In this document: one piece after another, positions 9,513-18,189 of the stretch
Layout of the letters: each line of letters starts with the position of its first letter
How positions within the stretch are numbered: the stretch's first letter is position 1
NCBI RefSeq assembly: GCF_036244895.1
Contig: NZ_BQKE01000003.1
Span: 124,001 to 188,000 of the forward strand
Origin: Persicobacter diffluens
Lineage (GTDB): Bacteria > Bacteroidota > Bacteroidia > Cytophagales > Cyclobacteriaceae
Direction: 5' to 3'
DNA length: 64,000 bases
Position numbers and translations under genes: made by a program
Notes under the pieces: generated by a model
Databases searched by the model: none
What the model saw: the letters and a program-made list of their open reading frames with translations, nothing else
Told to the model about the DNA's origin: nothing

Positions 9513-9736
9513 TTAACCCGAATTATTCACCGCTATATTTATTAACAAATCGCAAGTAATTTAATTTCAGTTCATTACAGTTTATTTTCTTTGATTTATA
9601 ATAGCACAAATTTTGGCAGGCTTGCTTTCTCCTCATTCATATGTTTCGTTGGAAAAAACTCGAAATAGGGAACTATTCCATCATTTTTTCCGCCTTACAG
9701 CTAAACGAGGATTTAAGCATGAATCATCCGGGTTAA
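9513..9736 (+). repeat. MITE-like repeat, copy A
   Basis: 224 bp. The left end TTAACCCGAATTATTCA (9513-9529) is the inverted complement of the right end TGAATCATCCGGGTTAA (9720-9736) at 15 of 17 positions. The internal core has the nested hairpin GGAAAAAA (9651-9658), AATAG (9664-9668), loop GGAA, CTATT (9673-9677), TTTTTTCC (9684-9691). It lies between two minus-strand genes and overlaps the 3' end of one and abuts the 5' end of the other. Confidence 0.85.
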
Positions 9737-9961
9737 TAAAAGTGTATGTTTCACGCGGTTCAATAGACCATAGATCGCCGCTAAAAAAGGGAAAAAAATT
9801 ACTCCCACGAAAACCCAGGATGGTAAAAAAATAAGTGGCAACCAAAATGACATCACCCAGCAAAGGCAAAGCGTGATAAAGCCCAAAAAAATATGTAAAA
9901 AGAAATGGTAAATAGCTTGAGTAGAGCTCATAGAATAAAAAATATAATGACCAACTTCCAT
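9713..9961 (-). CDS. Small membrane protein of unknown function
   Basis: 82 aa from ATG 9961; a GTG at 9976 is an alternative. At least two hydrophobic segments are visible (AIYHFFLHIFLGFITLCLCWVM and LPLIFLPSWVFVGVIFFPFL), so it is probably an inner-membrane protein. The final residues (LTRMIHA) and the stop codon are encoded by the end of repeat copy A, so the original C-terminus may have been replaced. No family recognised. Confidence 0.4.
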   Translation of the reverse strand: MEVGHYIFYSMSSTQAIYHFFLHIFLGFITLCLCWVMSFWLPLIFLPSWVFVGVIFFPFLAAIYGLLNRVKHTLLLTRMIHA

Positions 9962-10032
9962 CCAAAGGTTCGTCACGTGAGAGAAAAAATTATAAAAAAT
10001 ACTGCTTCAATATTCCTAAGCCACTATCCGAT

Positions 10033-10902
10033 TTAACCACAACAATGCTTATACTTCTTCCCACTCCCACAAATACATGGGGCATTGCGGCTCAGGTTCG
10101 TTTTCTTCAATTCCTGCTCCCTTTCAGCCATATCATGCTCAAAAATCTCCTCCATCATATCGTACAGCTTAGGATGCTTGCGTTGTAAGGCCTTCGGATT
10201 TTCAAAGAAATACTCACTGGCTACAGCAAAAAACTCGGCTTGGTTGGTCCCTCCATAAGGGTTGATGTCTGACTTTTCTGCATAAATTTCTTCCATCTTC
10301 TGACTGATCATATCCAGCCAGGGCAAAGCATATTGCTTCTCCAAAAGCAAAGCAGGAATCCCATCTACCTTCCCGTCCATTTTATCGACTAAATGTACAA
10401 ACTCATGGATGGCTGTGTTTTTCTTGTCTTTTTCATTGGAAAACCCATGGTGCAAAGCTTTGCGGGAAAGAATCATTTTCCCTTCCATATATCCGGTACC
10501 GACCATGCCCAGAATACTACGGCCATCGCCCTCAGTATTAAAGTTTTCATCAAAATGATCCGGATACACTAACACCTCAAAAAGGTTATCATAGCGCCAG
10601 TCATCAAATTTAAAAATCGGAATCACGGCTGAAGCGGAAACCAGCAATTTGTCCGTGATATCTATCTCTACCCCGACACCGGTAATTTTATGGTTGAGTA
10701 AAAACTCCTCTACCTTATACTCAAAATGCTCTTTTTCTTCTTCACTCAGGCTATTGTAAAAGGCCACTTTCTCTTGTAAGGGCTTCCGCCATAGTGGTGG
10801 AAACCCACCCTTTTCCGGTGATTTCCATTGTTTTCCATAATAATTCAGAAAAAATACGGCGATAAAAACCCCTGCCAGTCCTAAAAAAATAAATAATCCC
10901 AT
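10033..10902 (-). CDS. MtfA-like zinc metallopeptidase (M90) with C-terminal SEC-C motif
   Basis: 289 aa. One N-terminal membrane segment (residues 3-20) is followed by an M90/MtfA domain with zinc motif H166-E-F-V-H170 and downstream Glu223 (NQAEFFA). The last 14 residues carry a SEC-C zinc-binding motif, C276-x-C-x8-CC (PCICGSGKKYKHCC). E. coli MtfA is a soluble aminopeptidase that interacts with the glucose repressor Mlc and lacks SEC-C. Here the enzyme appears membrane-tethered and carries a motif best known from SecA and protein-binding adaptors. The target is unknown. Confidence 0.82.
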   Translation of the reverse strand: MGLFIFLGLAGVFIAVFFLNYYGKQWKSPEKGGFPPLWRKPLQEKVAFYNSLSEEEKEHFEYKVEEFLLNHKITGVGVEIDITDKLLVSASAVIPIFKFDDWRYDNLFEVLVYPDHFDENFNTEGDGRSILGMVGTGYMEGKMILSRKALHHGFSNEKDKKNTAIHEFVHLVDKMDGKVDGIPALLLEKQYALPWLDMISQKMEEIYAEKSDINPYGGTNQAEFFAVASEYFFENPKALQRKHPKLYDMMEEIFEHDMAEREQELKKTNLSRNAPCICGSGKKYKHCCG

Positions 10903-10994
10903 GTCCTCAGAATCTCTCTTTTAAAATTAATTTTACAAGATGGGAATTTCTTTGATTTTTGAAGAAATAATGCGAACAAAACTAGTCCCCTTAA

Positions 10995-11849
10995 TTAAAT
11001 TTTAAGGAAAGGAAATAGCATCGGTACCCTTTTTTGGTAATCCGAATACAGGGGCCTGCTGGCCAGCATTCGCTTTTCCATCATTGGAATAGAAATGAAA
11101 ATAAAAAGGACAAGCATAGCAACATAACCAGCAACTTCCCACCATTGGAATCCGGGATTCCCCATGGAAAACACCAGTAAACCGAACCATAAACCTATCT
11201 CTCCAAAATAGTTTGGGTGTCTGGAAATACTCCAAAGACCGCGCTCCATATTTTCTCCTTTTTTTGCCTTGCTTTTAAACATCTTTAATTGCTCATCCGC
11301 TACCCATTCAATCACCGTGGAAACAAAACAAATCCCTGCGGCCAGTCCGTCGACTATGTCCAGAGGAGCATCACTGCCCAGCGTATTCCACAGTGGTATA
11401 CAGCCCAAAAAAACCAAGAGTGTCGGCATCATATGAATGCCGAAAAAACTTACGCCCCAATACCAAATGCCGGTTTGAGATGATAATTGGCTATACCTCC
11501 AGTCTTGCTCAGCCATTCCTTTCCAGCCCCTAGCCCAATTTAACGTTAGTCTTAATCCCCAAAATATCACTACGCCAATCACCAGAACATTCCTGTGAAA
11601 ATCCCCTCCTATTCCTTGAGAAAGGTAAAGTGCAATCGCAGGAGGAATTACGCTCCAATAAGGATCATAAATACTGGAATTTCGAAATAAAAGGCTCCCG
11701 GCGAATACGATTACCGTGGCGATTACATCTGCCCAGAATACATTCCAAATGGAATAGGGATCCGCACAATATTGCAGGAAATAGCCAGCGGCTAAAAAGG
11801 CCAAAACATAAATAATAAAAACGATCAGAAGAGATTTGCTTTTAGGCAT
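10995..11849 (-). CDS. DUF1295 domain membrane protein (steroid 5-alpha-reductase-like)
   Basis: 284 aa with about seven hydrophobic segments. The C-terminal half carries the family signature LWSISRHPNYFGEIGLWFGL and ends with EKRMLASRPLYSDYQKRVPMLFPF, typical of DUF1295 (PF06966), which is related to the steroid 5-alpha-reductase and isoprenylcysteine methyltransferase folds. An integral membrane enzyme with NADPH-binding potential is expected, substrate unknown. It stands alone on the minus strand, 92 nt from the metallopeptidase gene. Confidence 0.85.
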   Translation of the reverse strand: MPKSKSLLIVFIIYVLAFLAAGYFLQYCADPYSIWNVFWADVIATVIVFAGSLLFRNSSIYDPYWSVIPPAIALYLSQGIGGDFHRNVLVIGVVIFWGLRLTLNWARGWKGMAEQDWRYSQLSSQTGIWYWGVSFFGIHMMPTLLVFLGCIPLWNTLGSDAPLDIVDGLAAGICFVSTVIEWVADEQLKMFKSKAKKGENMERGLWSISRHPNYFGEIGLWFGLLVFSMGNPGFQWWEVAGYVAMLVLFIFISIPMMEKRMLASRPLYSDYQKRVPMLFPFLKI

Positions 11850-11898
11850 AGGATTATTATTTAACCCTTAAAATAATCCAATAAAATAGATTATCAAA

Positions 11899-12137
11899 TT
11901 ATCCCGAATTATTCATGCTAGCAACAGACTTACAGGCCTAAATCCTCGTTCCGTTGCAAGACGGAAAAAATGAGGAACAGGCCCTTACAACAAGCTTTTT
12001 CCTACGAAGCAGAGGAAGGAGGAGAAAGCTAGCTTGCCTAAATTTGGGCTATAAAAATCAACAAAGCCGACACTTCCATAAAAATATTAGGAGCTTTAAT
12101 GCAGTCTGTAAATCTGATGTGGAATAATTAGGCTTAA
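11899..12137 (-). repeat. MITE-like repeat, copy B (degenerate), with a remnant beyond it
   Basis: 239 bp, inverted relative to copy A. The left end TTATCCCGAATTATTCATGC and right end GGAATAATTAGGCTTAA are recognisable. The interior keeps CCTAAATCCTCGTT, CGGAAAAAATGAGGA and GAGGAGAAAGCTAGCTTGCC. A further short remnant (AATGAGGAAAAAGCAAGC, around 12206-12223) suggests an older copy. These two account for most of the 480-nt gap at 11850-12329; the remainder shows nothing I recognise. Confidence 0.7.
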
Positions 12138-12329
12138 ATCTTTTTTTGGCCAAAGGGCGACCAAAATACAAGGATTAGTACCCCACTTCTTTTTTTGCCA
12201 AGAAAATAAATGAGGAAAAAGCAAGCTTAGTCGAGTTTAGCCAATTTTAAGTTCACGAAAAAAATCAAGACCACCCATAAAATAAGTCTATGTGGCAATT
12301 TCATTATCCCTTTCAATACATAATTAAGC

Positions 12330-13412
12330 TTAATCCAATCCCATCTCATGTAATACCTTACTCTTAGAGGACCAATTCAAACGCGTACCTACTGCTAATC
12401 GCAAATAGCCCTGTATATAAGTAGGGTCATATCCCTCCATAAGAATATAATTCCCCTCCAGAATCCCTTGTATGCCGGCAAAGAAATGATTGGAATTATA
12501 ACCAATTCCGATTCTTGCCACCGAAACCAAAGAAGGACGGAAAAAATTTTGATTATCCTGCAGGTCTGAATAGGTATTGAGGAAAATATAATTGGCTCCA
12601 ATGCCCGCCATAAATGTGCCTCCAATGTAATAATGCTTATCAAAAACAAAGGTATAGCCTCCCCCTGCAGTGCCGCCCAAAGTTACATACTGACTATTAT
12701 CGAGGTTCAATTCCTCCTTTTCCATAGCCGAATTATCCTTATGCGCCCACAAAGAATGATAATTCAGCAATCCGCCTACCATCCAACTACCTGCACTTTG
12801 CCGCTGCCATTGCGTCTGGGTAATCGCCCCCATATAGGAATAGGTTTTCTGATTAAACACATACATGGCATTACCTGAAATAATCAGCGAGTTGAGCTTT
12901 GGACTGTCTTCTAAAGGAATCACGCTGCCCAATCCCGATGGATTTACAGGCCGAATTTCTGCATAGTGCCCGTTAAAGTATTGAAAACGAAGCTCCCCAC
13001 CAATCTTTCTGCCATAAAAACGACCGATAATATCAATCTGAGAACCGGTATCTTTAAGTCCGTCCTGTCCGGAAGGAAGGGTAAGACTGGCATTCACCCC
13101 CAGCCAATTATGGTTCATGCCAACCCCCACACTCCAAGGCGCTACCGGACTGTATTTCAATCGGTGCAGGTTGCCATCCTTGTCAACATTAATAATTCGG
13201 AACTGATTGTTTTTATAGGTGGAAATCAGTCGCACAGTCCATAAATGGGAATAATCCCTGACATAGGCAGAATCATAACCTCGCCATTTATCATGATCAT
13301 ATATTCCCGTCATTTGCGCTACCCAGCTATCCTCCAGCATTTGTCCAGCCGCCATTTTGGAAAGCAACATTACGGTTAAAAAAAAGAAAGTAGTTTTCGC
13401 GCTATAAGTCAT
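12330..13412 (-). CDS. Secreted/outer-membrane DUF4421-like beta-barrel protein
   Basis: 360 aa with an N-terminal signal peptide (TTFFFLTVMLLSKMAAGQ). The rest is rich in alternating aromatic/glycine strands (GGLLNYHSLW, GGTAGGGYTFVFDKHYYIGGTF, GIGYNSNHFFAGIQG), consistent with an outer-membrane beta-barrel. The segment SHLWTVRLISTYKNNQFRI near the start resembles DUF4421 (PF14391) proteins of Bacteroidota. Function unknown. The gene is isolated, with repeat-rich DNA on its 3' side. Confidence 0.6.
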   Translation of the reverse strand: MTYSAKTTFFFLTVMLLSKMAAGQMLEDSWVAQMTGIYDHDKWRGYDSAYVRDYSHLWTVRLISTYKNNQFRIINVDKDGNLHRLKYSPVAPWSVGVGMNHNWLGVNASLTLPSGQDGLKDTGSQIDIIGRFYGRKIGGELRFQYFNGHYAEIRPVNPSGLGSVIPLEDSPKLNSLIISGNAMYVFNQKTYSYMGAITQTQWQRQSAGSWMVGGLLNYHSLWAHKDNSAMEKEELNLDNSQYVTLGGTAGGGYTFVFDKHYYIGGTFMAGIGANYIFLNTYSDLQDNQNFFRPSLVSVARIGIGYNSNHFFAGIQGILEGNYILMEGYDPTYIQGYLRLAVGTRLNWSSKSKVLHEMGLD

Positions 13413-13646
13413 CTGTTAGTCATCATACATACCGAAATTCTGAAATCAACCGTTAAAAAGATAGAAAAGTCCAATCAACTGCCTAAATTTCTTTTCGATC
13501 TGCTAATTTTCAGTCTTAAACTGTATTATTCAATTAATAATTTGTTTTTCTTTCTATACTTCACTCAAAATCCCCTGATTTCATCAATATTTAATTGACT
13601 ACTCAAAGGATTTTTAAATTAAATACATCTCTGAATCTTTATACGA

Positions 13647-14492
13647 ATGAATAAGCTCAAAATACTCATAACAGGAGGAAAAGGTTTCATTGCGGCCCGC
13701 CTGACCCAATTATTACAGGGGAACAACACAGTACAAAACCCTGACAGAAAAGCCCTTGACATCACCAATCATCGGGCAGTAAAAAATTTTATTCAGGACT
13801 TTCAACCTGACCTGATTTTTCACACCGCCGGCATGTCCACCACCGAAGGCTGTGAGGCGAATCAGCAGCTGGCCTATCAGATCAACGTGGAGGCAACAAA
13901 ATGTATAGCAGAACAGGCCCGTGCTATAGGTGCCAAACTGATTTTCTTCTCCACCGAGCAACTTTTCAATGGCAATCCTGAAAAAGGACCTTACACCGAA
14001 GAAAGCATCCCTCAGCCCGATACCTATTATGGTAAAACTAAACTTTGGGCGGAAGAGGCCATCCGGGAAGTTTGTCCTGAGCACTGGATTCTCCGCCTCA
14101 CCTGGGTATTTGGAATGCCGGAGCGTGAAGGTAAAATCGGCGCAAATATCTTATGGTCCACACTTCAGGCAGCCTATCAAAAAACAGATATAAAGGCGGC
14201 CCCAAACGAATACCGTGGCCTTACCGACGTTTATGAACTGCTTCACGCACTCACGCAGATCACCCGTATTCCTTTTGGCACCTATCATTTCGGCTCAGAA
14301 AATGACCTCTCCCGTCATGAAGTAGTCCGACAAATCATGCAGACTGTCAACATTCCCCTCGATTTATTAAAAGAAAAAAAGGCGCCCTATCGCGACATCC
14401 GCCTGGCCAATGGCAAACTTGCGGAGGCGGGTATTCATTTTGAAAAAAGCGAAGTTGCCCTGCAAAAGGCCATCGAAGCTTACCAACTCTAA
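13647..14492 (+). CDS. RmlD-like NAD(P)-dependent sugar-nucleotide reductase (extended SDR)
   Basis: 281 aa. Rossmann motif TGGKGFIA (residues 9-16), DxxD-type ALDIT near residue 38, and catalytic Tyr128-x3-Lys132 (YYGKTK). The pattern GMSTTEGCEANQQLAYQINVEAT matches the RmlD substrate-binding family (dTDP-4-dehydrorhamnose reductase). No rmlA, rmlB or rmlC lies next to it, so a true role in rhamnose synthesis is uncertain; many orphan RmlD-like proteins reduce other 4-keto sugars. Repeat copy C starts 7 nt after its stop. Confidence 0.75.
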   Translation: MNKLKILITGGKGFIAARLTQLLQGNNTVQNPDRKALDITNHRAVKNFIQDFQPDLIFHTAGMSTTEGCEANQQLAYQINVEATKCIAEQARAIGAKLIFFSTEQLFNGNPEKGPYTEESIPQPDTYYGKTKLWAEEAIREVCPEHWILRLTWVFGMPEREGKIGANILWSTLQAAYQKTDIKAAPNEYRGLTDVYELLHALTQITRIPFGTYHFGSENDLSRHEVVRQIMQTVNIPLDLLKEKKAPYRDIRLANGKLAEAGIHFEKSEVALQKAIEAYQL

Positions 14493-14499
14493 GTTTAAG

Positions 14500-14645
14500 A
14501 TAAGCCCAATGAATCATGCCTCAATCCTCGCTAATCCGTAAGATAGAAAGATAAAAATTCAGACCCTTTTTTTTCCCACGATGCTGATGAATGAGGAGAA
14601 AGCGAAGGCAGCCGAATTCAGGCTAAATAAAGCTGAAACATTTCC
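14500..14645 (-). repeat. MITE-like repeat, copy C (degenerate, right end not visible)
   Basis: Inverted orientation. The left end ATAAGCCCAATGAATCATGC is followed by CAATCCTCGCTAATCCGTAAG and then GCTGATGAATGAGGAGAAAGCG, all matching the reverse complement of copy A. A clear right terminus was not found. Confidence 0.6.
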
Positions 14646-14750
14646 CCGGAACCTGAAATCAAACTACTATTGTAGATTACTTGAATTTGGGGAGGATCAT
14701 TGGGATGAAAGTTATTTACTTCGAAAGATGGTGCTAAAACCGTACAAAAT

Positions 14751-14788
14751 AAAAAAAGGAGCAGATCCATTCCACTCCTCTTTTTTTT
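14751..14788. terminator. Bidirectional terminator between the RmlD-like gene and speA
   Basis: AGGAG (14757-14761) pairs with CTCCT (14775-14779). The stem is flanked by A7 on the left and T8 on the right, so both strands give a hairpin followed by a T-run. The two genes converge here. Confidence 0.7.
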
Positions 14789-14789
14789 A

Positions 14790-14936
14790 TGGGGGCCCGC
14801 GCAGCCGCGCGGCGGGCTCTCGGCAGTCGTTCTTTTGGGCGGGCCACTTGATTAAAAACCGACAAGGACCGCCTGCCCAAAAGGAACTCCACATCGGGCG
14901 CTGCCCTTGCCTCTATCCCTGCCCCGAAAATCCCTG
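14790..14936. repeat. GC-rich palindromic element downstream of speA
   Basis: A sharply GC-rich island with two nested inverted repeats. GCCCGC (14795-14800) pairs with GCGGGC (14812-14817). TTCTTTTGGGCGGGCC (14830-14845) pairs imperfectly with GGACCGCCTGCCCAAAAGGAA (14866-14886). No codon structure. It looks like a REP-type extragenic palindrome; its composition differs strongly from the flanks. Confidence 0.5.
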
Positions 14937-16337
14937 CTAATAGCCCAAAATTTTCATCATTGCCTTATGACTTTGCTCTTTAGAGAAAAGTCGGGTCGTT
15001 AACTCCCCGTTTTCATCCCGGTCAATAATCACATGCTTGGGTTGCGGAATCAAACAGTGCTGTAGTCCACCAAAGCCCCCTATCGTCTCCTGATAGGCGC
15101 CTGTATGGAAAAAACCAATATACAACGGCTTCTGCTTATCAAATTTGGGCAGGAAGATCGCATTGGCATGCTGTTCCGAATTATAATAATCATCCGAATC
15201 ACAAGTCATCCCGCCCAATAGCACCCGCTCATAGGGATCATTCCATCGGTTTATCGGCAACATGATAAAGCGTCGGCTGATCGCCCAAACATCCGGCAGG
15301 GTAGTCATGAAAGAGCTATCAATCATATTCCAGAATTCCCGATCGTTCTGCGGTTTTTGATTCAGTATGGAATAAACCATCCCCCCGCTTTCTCCCACAG
15401 TGAAGGAACCAAATTCGGTGAAAATATGAGGCTCCGGAATATCTTCCTCTGTACACATGGCCTTGATCTGAGCAATAATTTCTTCCGCCATATATTCATA
15501 ATCGAAGCCGAAATTCAATGAAGTGGAAATCGGAAATCCACCACCGATATTAAGACAATCCAATTCCGGGCAAATCTTCTTCAAGTCCTTATACACATTC
15601 AGACATTTGCGTAATTCGTTCCAGTAATAACCGGTATCCCGAATTCCGGTGTTGATAAAGAAATGCAGCATTCGCATTTTAAAACGCGGATTGTCCTTAA
15701 TCTTTTCCTGATAAAAAGGAACAATGCTTTTATACCCCAAGCCCAAACGGGAGGTATAAAACTCAAATTTTGGCTCCTCCTCACTCGCAATCCGGATACC
15801 CAGATTCAGGGTTTTGTCTTGATCCACCAACTCGGACAATGATTCCAGCTCCTGATAGTTATCCAGAATCGGAAAGGTATTGTAATGCCCATTGTTAATC
15901 AGACGAGCAATATTCTCTACATAAGTATCCCGCTTAAATCCATTGCAAATAATAAAATTATCCTGCTTAATCAGCCCTCGCTCAGCAAGATTTTCCACCA
16001 GGTTAATGTCAAAAGCAGAAGAGGTCTCCAAATGGATATTATTCTTCAGCGCCTCTTCCACCACGAAGGAAAAATGCGAACTCTTAGTACAATAACAATA
16101 ATTATAACTGGCCTGATAGTCGACCTTTGCCATGGCTACATTAAACCAAGTTTTGGCCCTGCGGATATTACGGGAGATATTCGGCAAATAAGAAAAACGC
16201 AATGGGGTTCCATACTGCTTAATCAAATCCATCAATGGAATATCTTCAAATGCCAATTCACCTTGTTCATTGACATCAAACGCTTCGATTGGAAAATCGA
16301 AAGTTTGTTCAATTAAATCAATATACTTGTCCTTCAT
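14937..16337 (-). CDS. speA: Biosynthetic arginine decarboxylase (short Bacteroidota form)
   Basis: 466 aa, PLP-dependent fold type III enzyme converting arginine to agmatine. Lys85 in YCTKSS is the expected PLP Schiff-base lysine. GGGFPIS is the phosphate-binding glycine loop, and GGMTCDSDD carries the active-site Cys-Asp pair. Bacteroidota arginine decarboxylases of this type are much shorter than the ~650-residue E. coli SpeA. With agmatinase and SAM decarboxylase encoded at 20.9-22.3 kb it supplies the arginine to putrescine to spermidine route. The start ATG at 16337 is preceded by a long non-coding leader with no obvious promoter box. Confidence 0.9.
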   Translation of the reverse strand: MKDKYIDLIEQTFDFPIEAFDVNEQGELAFEDIPLMDLIKQYGTPLRFSYLPNISRNIRRAKTWFNVAMAKVDYQASYNYCYCTKSSHFSFVVEEALKNNIHLETSSAFDINLVENLAERGLIKQDNFIICNGFKRDTYVENIARLINNGHYNTFPILDNYQELESLSELVDQDKTLNLGIRIASEEEPKFEFYTSRLGLGYKSIVPFYQEKIKDNPRFKMRMLHFFINTGIRDTGYYWNELRKCLNVYKDLKKICPELDCLNIGGGFPISTSLNFGFDYEYMAEEIIAQIKAMCTEEDIPEPHIFTEFGSFTVGESGGMVYSILNQKPQNDREFWNMIDSSFMTTLPDVWAISRRFIMLPINRWNDPYERVLLGGMTCDSDDYYNSEQHANAIFLPKFDKQKPLYIGFFHTGAYQETIGGFGGLQHCLIPQPKHVIIDRDENGELTTRLFSKEQSHKAMMKILGY

Positions 16338-17058
16338 TAGGGTAGAAGTAAATGAGATGGATGCTACTCATCCAACGCTTTTAAATTTTTAAAACCATAT
16401 TAATTTAATTCCTCCTGAGGCCAATTGCGATCACAAACACCCGCTAAACAGGCTATGTGGCTACTCCATGGATCCGCATCGGGAAATAGGGAGGCAATCT
16501 AATTCATTTTTTGGATTTCACCAGCATAATTTAATAAACTTACTTACCTTTTAGTGGACCTCAAGTAGGTGCATTAGATTTAGATAATAATTGTCCATTA
16601 AAATCCTTTCGATCCCTGAATCCAATGCCCTTTCAATGGTAAGGACCGGCAATTCGCAGGGCTACTTCAATAAAGGAACTTTTTCATCAACAGCGTCAAA
16701 CCTGAGCAAAACAATTGCATGCACCATTGATATAGCTCAAACAAGTCAAATGAATTTGATCGAAAAGATCAAAGTGGCACACAGCCTATTAATAGAGGCT
16801 GCCTTCTTTAAAAAGATACAGCAGCAACTATTCAGTCCTGGCACTTATTTAATCCATAATCAATAAAAACAGAGAATTGAGAACAAAATAAGCTCAGCGT
16901 GAAAAACAAGATGGCTAACAATCAAGAACTAGGGTATCAGCTCCAAATGAAAAGAGGCCTATTGCAAAGACCACGGGGTTATGGGATAAACAGTTTTTTA
17001 CGAAAAGCCGTGCATTTTTATCAGGAAGGAATTAATCTTGCAAAAAAATCAAAATCAT
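16338..17058. other. Intergenic region with no recognised gene
   Basis: 721 nt between divergent speA and a small hypothetical gene. Reading frames here (for example 16591-16866, TTG start) have no family resemblance and no coding-like context. The segment at 16338-16560 is the likely promoter region of speA. I see no strong hairpin or repeat copy. Confidence 0.4.
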
Positions 17059-17409
17059 ATGAATCCGGACGGAATATGGAATTATATGGAAGACTTCGGA
17101 TACGGGAAGTCTTTCGGCACCGTAGAAATCAAATCTGCCAATGGCATTATTTCCGGAATATTTCAACTTAGAGAGGAGAGTGAAGGAGAGGCCCCTTTTG
17201 AAGTAGAACTTAAAGCCCGGGGTAAAATTGAAGACAACCACCTAAAACTTCAGGCGACGGACTATAAAATCACAAAAGGAGATCCTGAAATGGATTATCA
17301 ACTGGATAGCTGGGACGGACAAATCATAAATGACCAACTAATTGTGGGAGAAGCGGAAGATGCACAGGGGGTATTGGGCATTTTTACCTTTAAAAGAGAA
17401 AAGGCCTGA
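17059..17409 (+). CDS. Small hypothetical beta-rich protein
   Basis: 116 aa from ATG 17059 (MNPDGIWNYMEDFGYGKS); a TTG at 17038 would add seven residues. The sequence alternates polar and hydrophobic residues with no signal peptide or membrane segment (GTVEIKSANGIISGIFQLREE, DYQLDSWDGQIINDQLIVGEAED), suggesting a small cytoplasmic beta-sandwich or lipocalin-like fold. No family recognised. Its stop codon lies within a bidirectional terminator shared with tcdA. Confidence 0.6.
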   Translation: MNPDGIWNYMEDFGYGKSFGTVEIKSANGIISGIFQLREESEGEAPFEVELKARGKIEDNHLKLQATDYKITKGDPEMDYQLDSWDGQIINDQLIVGEAEDAQGVLGIFTFKREKA

Positions 17410-17424
17410 AACAGGCCTTTTTAA
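17399..17424. terminator. Bidirectional terminator between the small hypothetical gene and tcdA
   Basis: AAAAGGCCT (17399-17407) pairs perfectly with AGGCCTTTT (17413-17421) over a 5-nt loop. The stop codon TGA of the plus-strand gene sits at the top of the left arm, and the minus-strand tcdA ends at 17426. Confidence 0.85.
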
Positions 17425-17425
17425 T

Positions 17426-18154
17426 TTATACTTTTTCTCCAAGCAGCGCCCGGATCACTACTGAAGCGACCATACCACCGACCATTGGCGGCATATAAGA
17501 GATCGTCCCAATGACCGATTTCTTATTGGTTTGTCCCTCCACTTCAAATACTCTGGAAGTATCGATATCTTCCGGAGAAAATACAACCTTAAAGCCTTTA
17601 CGAATGCCCTGCTTATGCAGCCGCTTTCGTAACATGCGGGCTAATTTGCAATTATAAGACTTACTGATATCCGCCACCATAATTTTGGAGGGATCCATTC
17701 GGCCACCCGCACCCATAGCAGAAACCAATGGCAATTTACGACTTAGACAGTTGGTGATCAGGTATACTTTCGGTGTCAGCGTATCAATACAATCCATCAC
17801 ATAATCGAACTGATCCGAATCCAACAGCTCCTGAATCTCCGGATCTGTCAGGTATTGATTCACCACACGCAAATTCAAATCCGGATTGATGTCCATCAGG
17901 CGTGCGCCTAATTCATCTGCTTTTTGCTTACCGGTATTGCTTTTCAAAGCAACCAATTGCCGGTTACGATTTGATTCATCAATGGTATCGCCATCCACGA
18001 TGGTCATTTTTCCCACTCCGGCGCGGGCGATGCATTCCGTGGCGAATCCACCTACTCCGCCCAGGCCCACAATCAAAACGTGGCTATTGGCTAATTTATC
18101 TAATTTATCGGCACCTAATAAAAGTTCGGCGCGTTCCAACCATGTTCTATCCAT
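17426..18154 (-). CDS. tcdA: tRNA threonylcarbamoyladenosine dehydratase TcdA (ThiF/MoeB/E1-like)
   Basis: 242 aa. ATP-binding loop GLGGVGG (residues 30-36), acidic VDGDTID near residue 53, and N-R-N-R-Q (63-67) are the E1-like adenylation signature. The downstream DCIDTLTPK and SAMGAGGRMDPSKI match TcdA (YgdL/CsdL). The enzyme cyclises t6A37 in tRNA to ct6A in an ATP-dependent reaction. Cytoplasmic; length is close to the family norm. Stand-alone gene on the minus strand. Confidence 0.88.
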   Translation of the reverse strand: MDRTWLERAELLLGADKLDKLANSHVLIVGLGGVGGFATECIARAGVGKMTIVDGDTIDESNRNRQLVALKSNTGKQKADELGARLMDINPDLNLRVVNQYLTDPEIQELLDSDQFDYVMDCIDTLTPKVYLITNCLSRKLPLVSAMGAGGRMDPSKIMVADISKSYNCKLARMLRKRLHKQGIRKGFKVVFSPEDIDTSRVFEVEGQTNKKSVIGTISYMPPMVGGMVASVVIRALLGEKV

Positions 18155-18189
18155 GAGGCAAAGCTAAGGAATATCATGTTTTTCAGAAA

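Noticed and set aside
9681..9965. 94-codon minus-strand frame overlapping the small membrane protein
   Set aside because: Mostly shadows the membrane protein frame and continues deep into repeat copy A.
14581..14940. 119-codon plus-strand frame before speA
   Set aside because: It spans repeat copy C, a terminator and the GC-rich palindrome, so its composition is explained by repeats rather than coding.
16591..16866. 91-codon frame with TTG start
   Set aside because: No family resemblance, no ribosome-binding context and no ATG; treated as non-coding.
16899..17171. 90-codon frame overlapping the small hypothetical gene
   Set aside because: Overlaps the better-supported 17059-17409 gene in another frame and shows no coding-like pattern in its second half.
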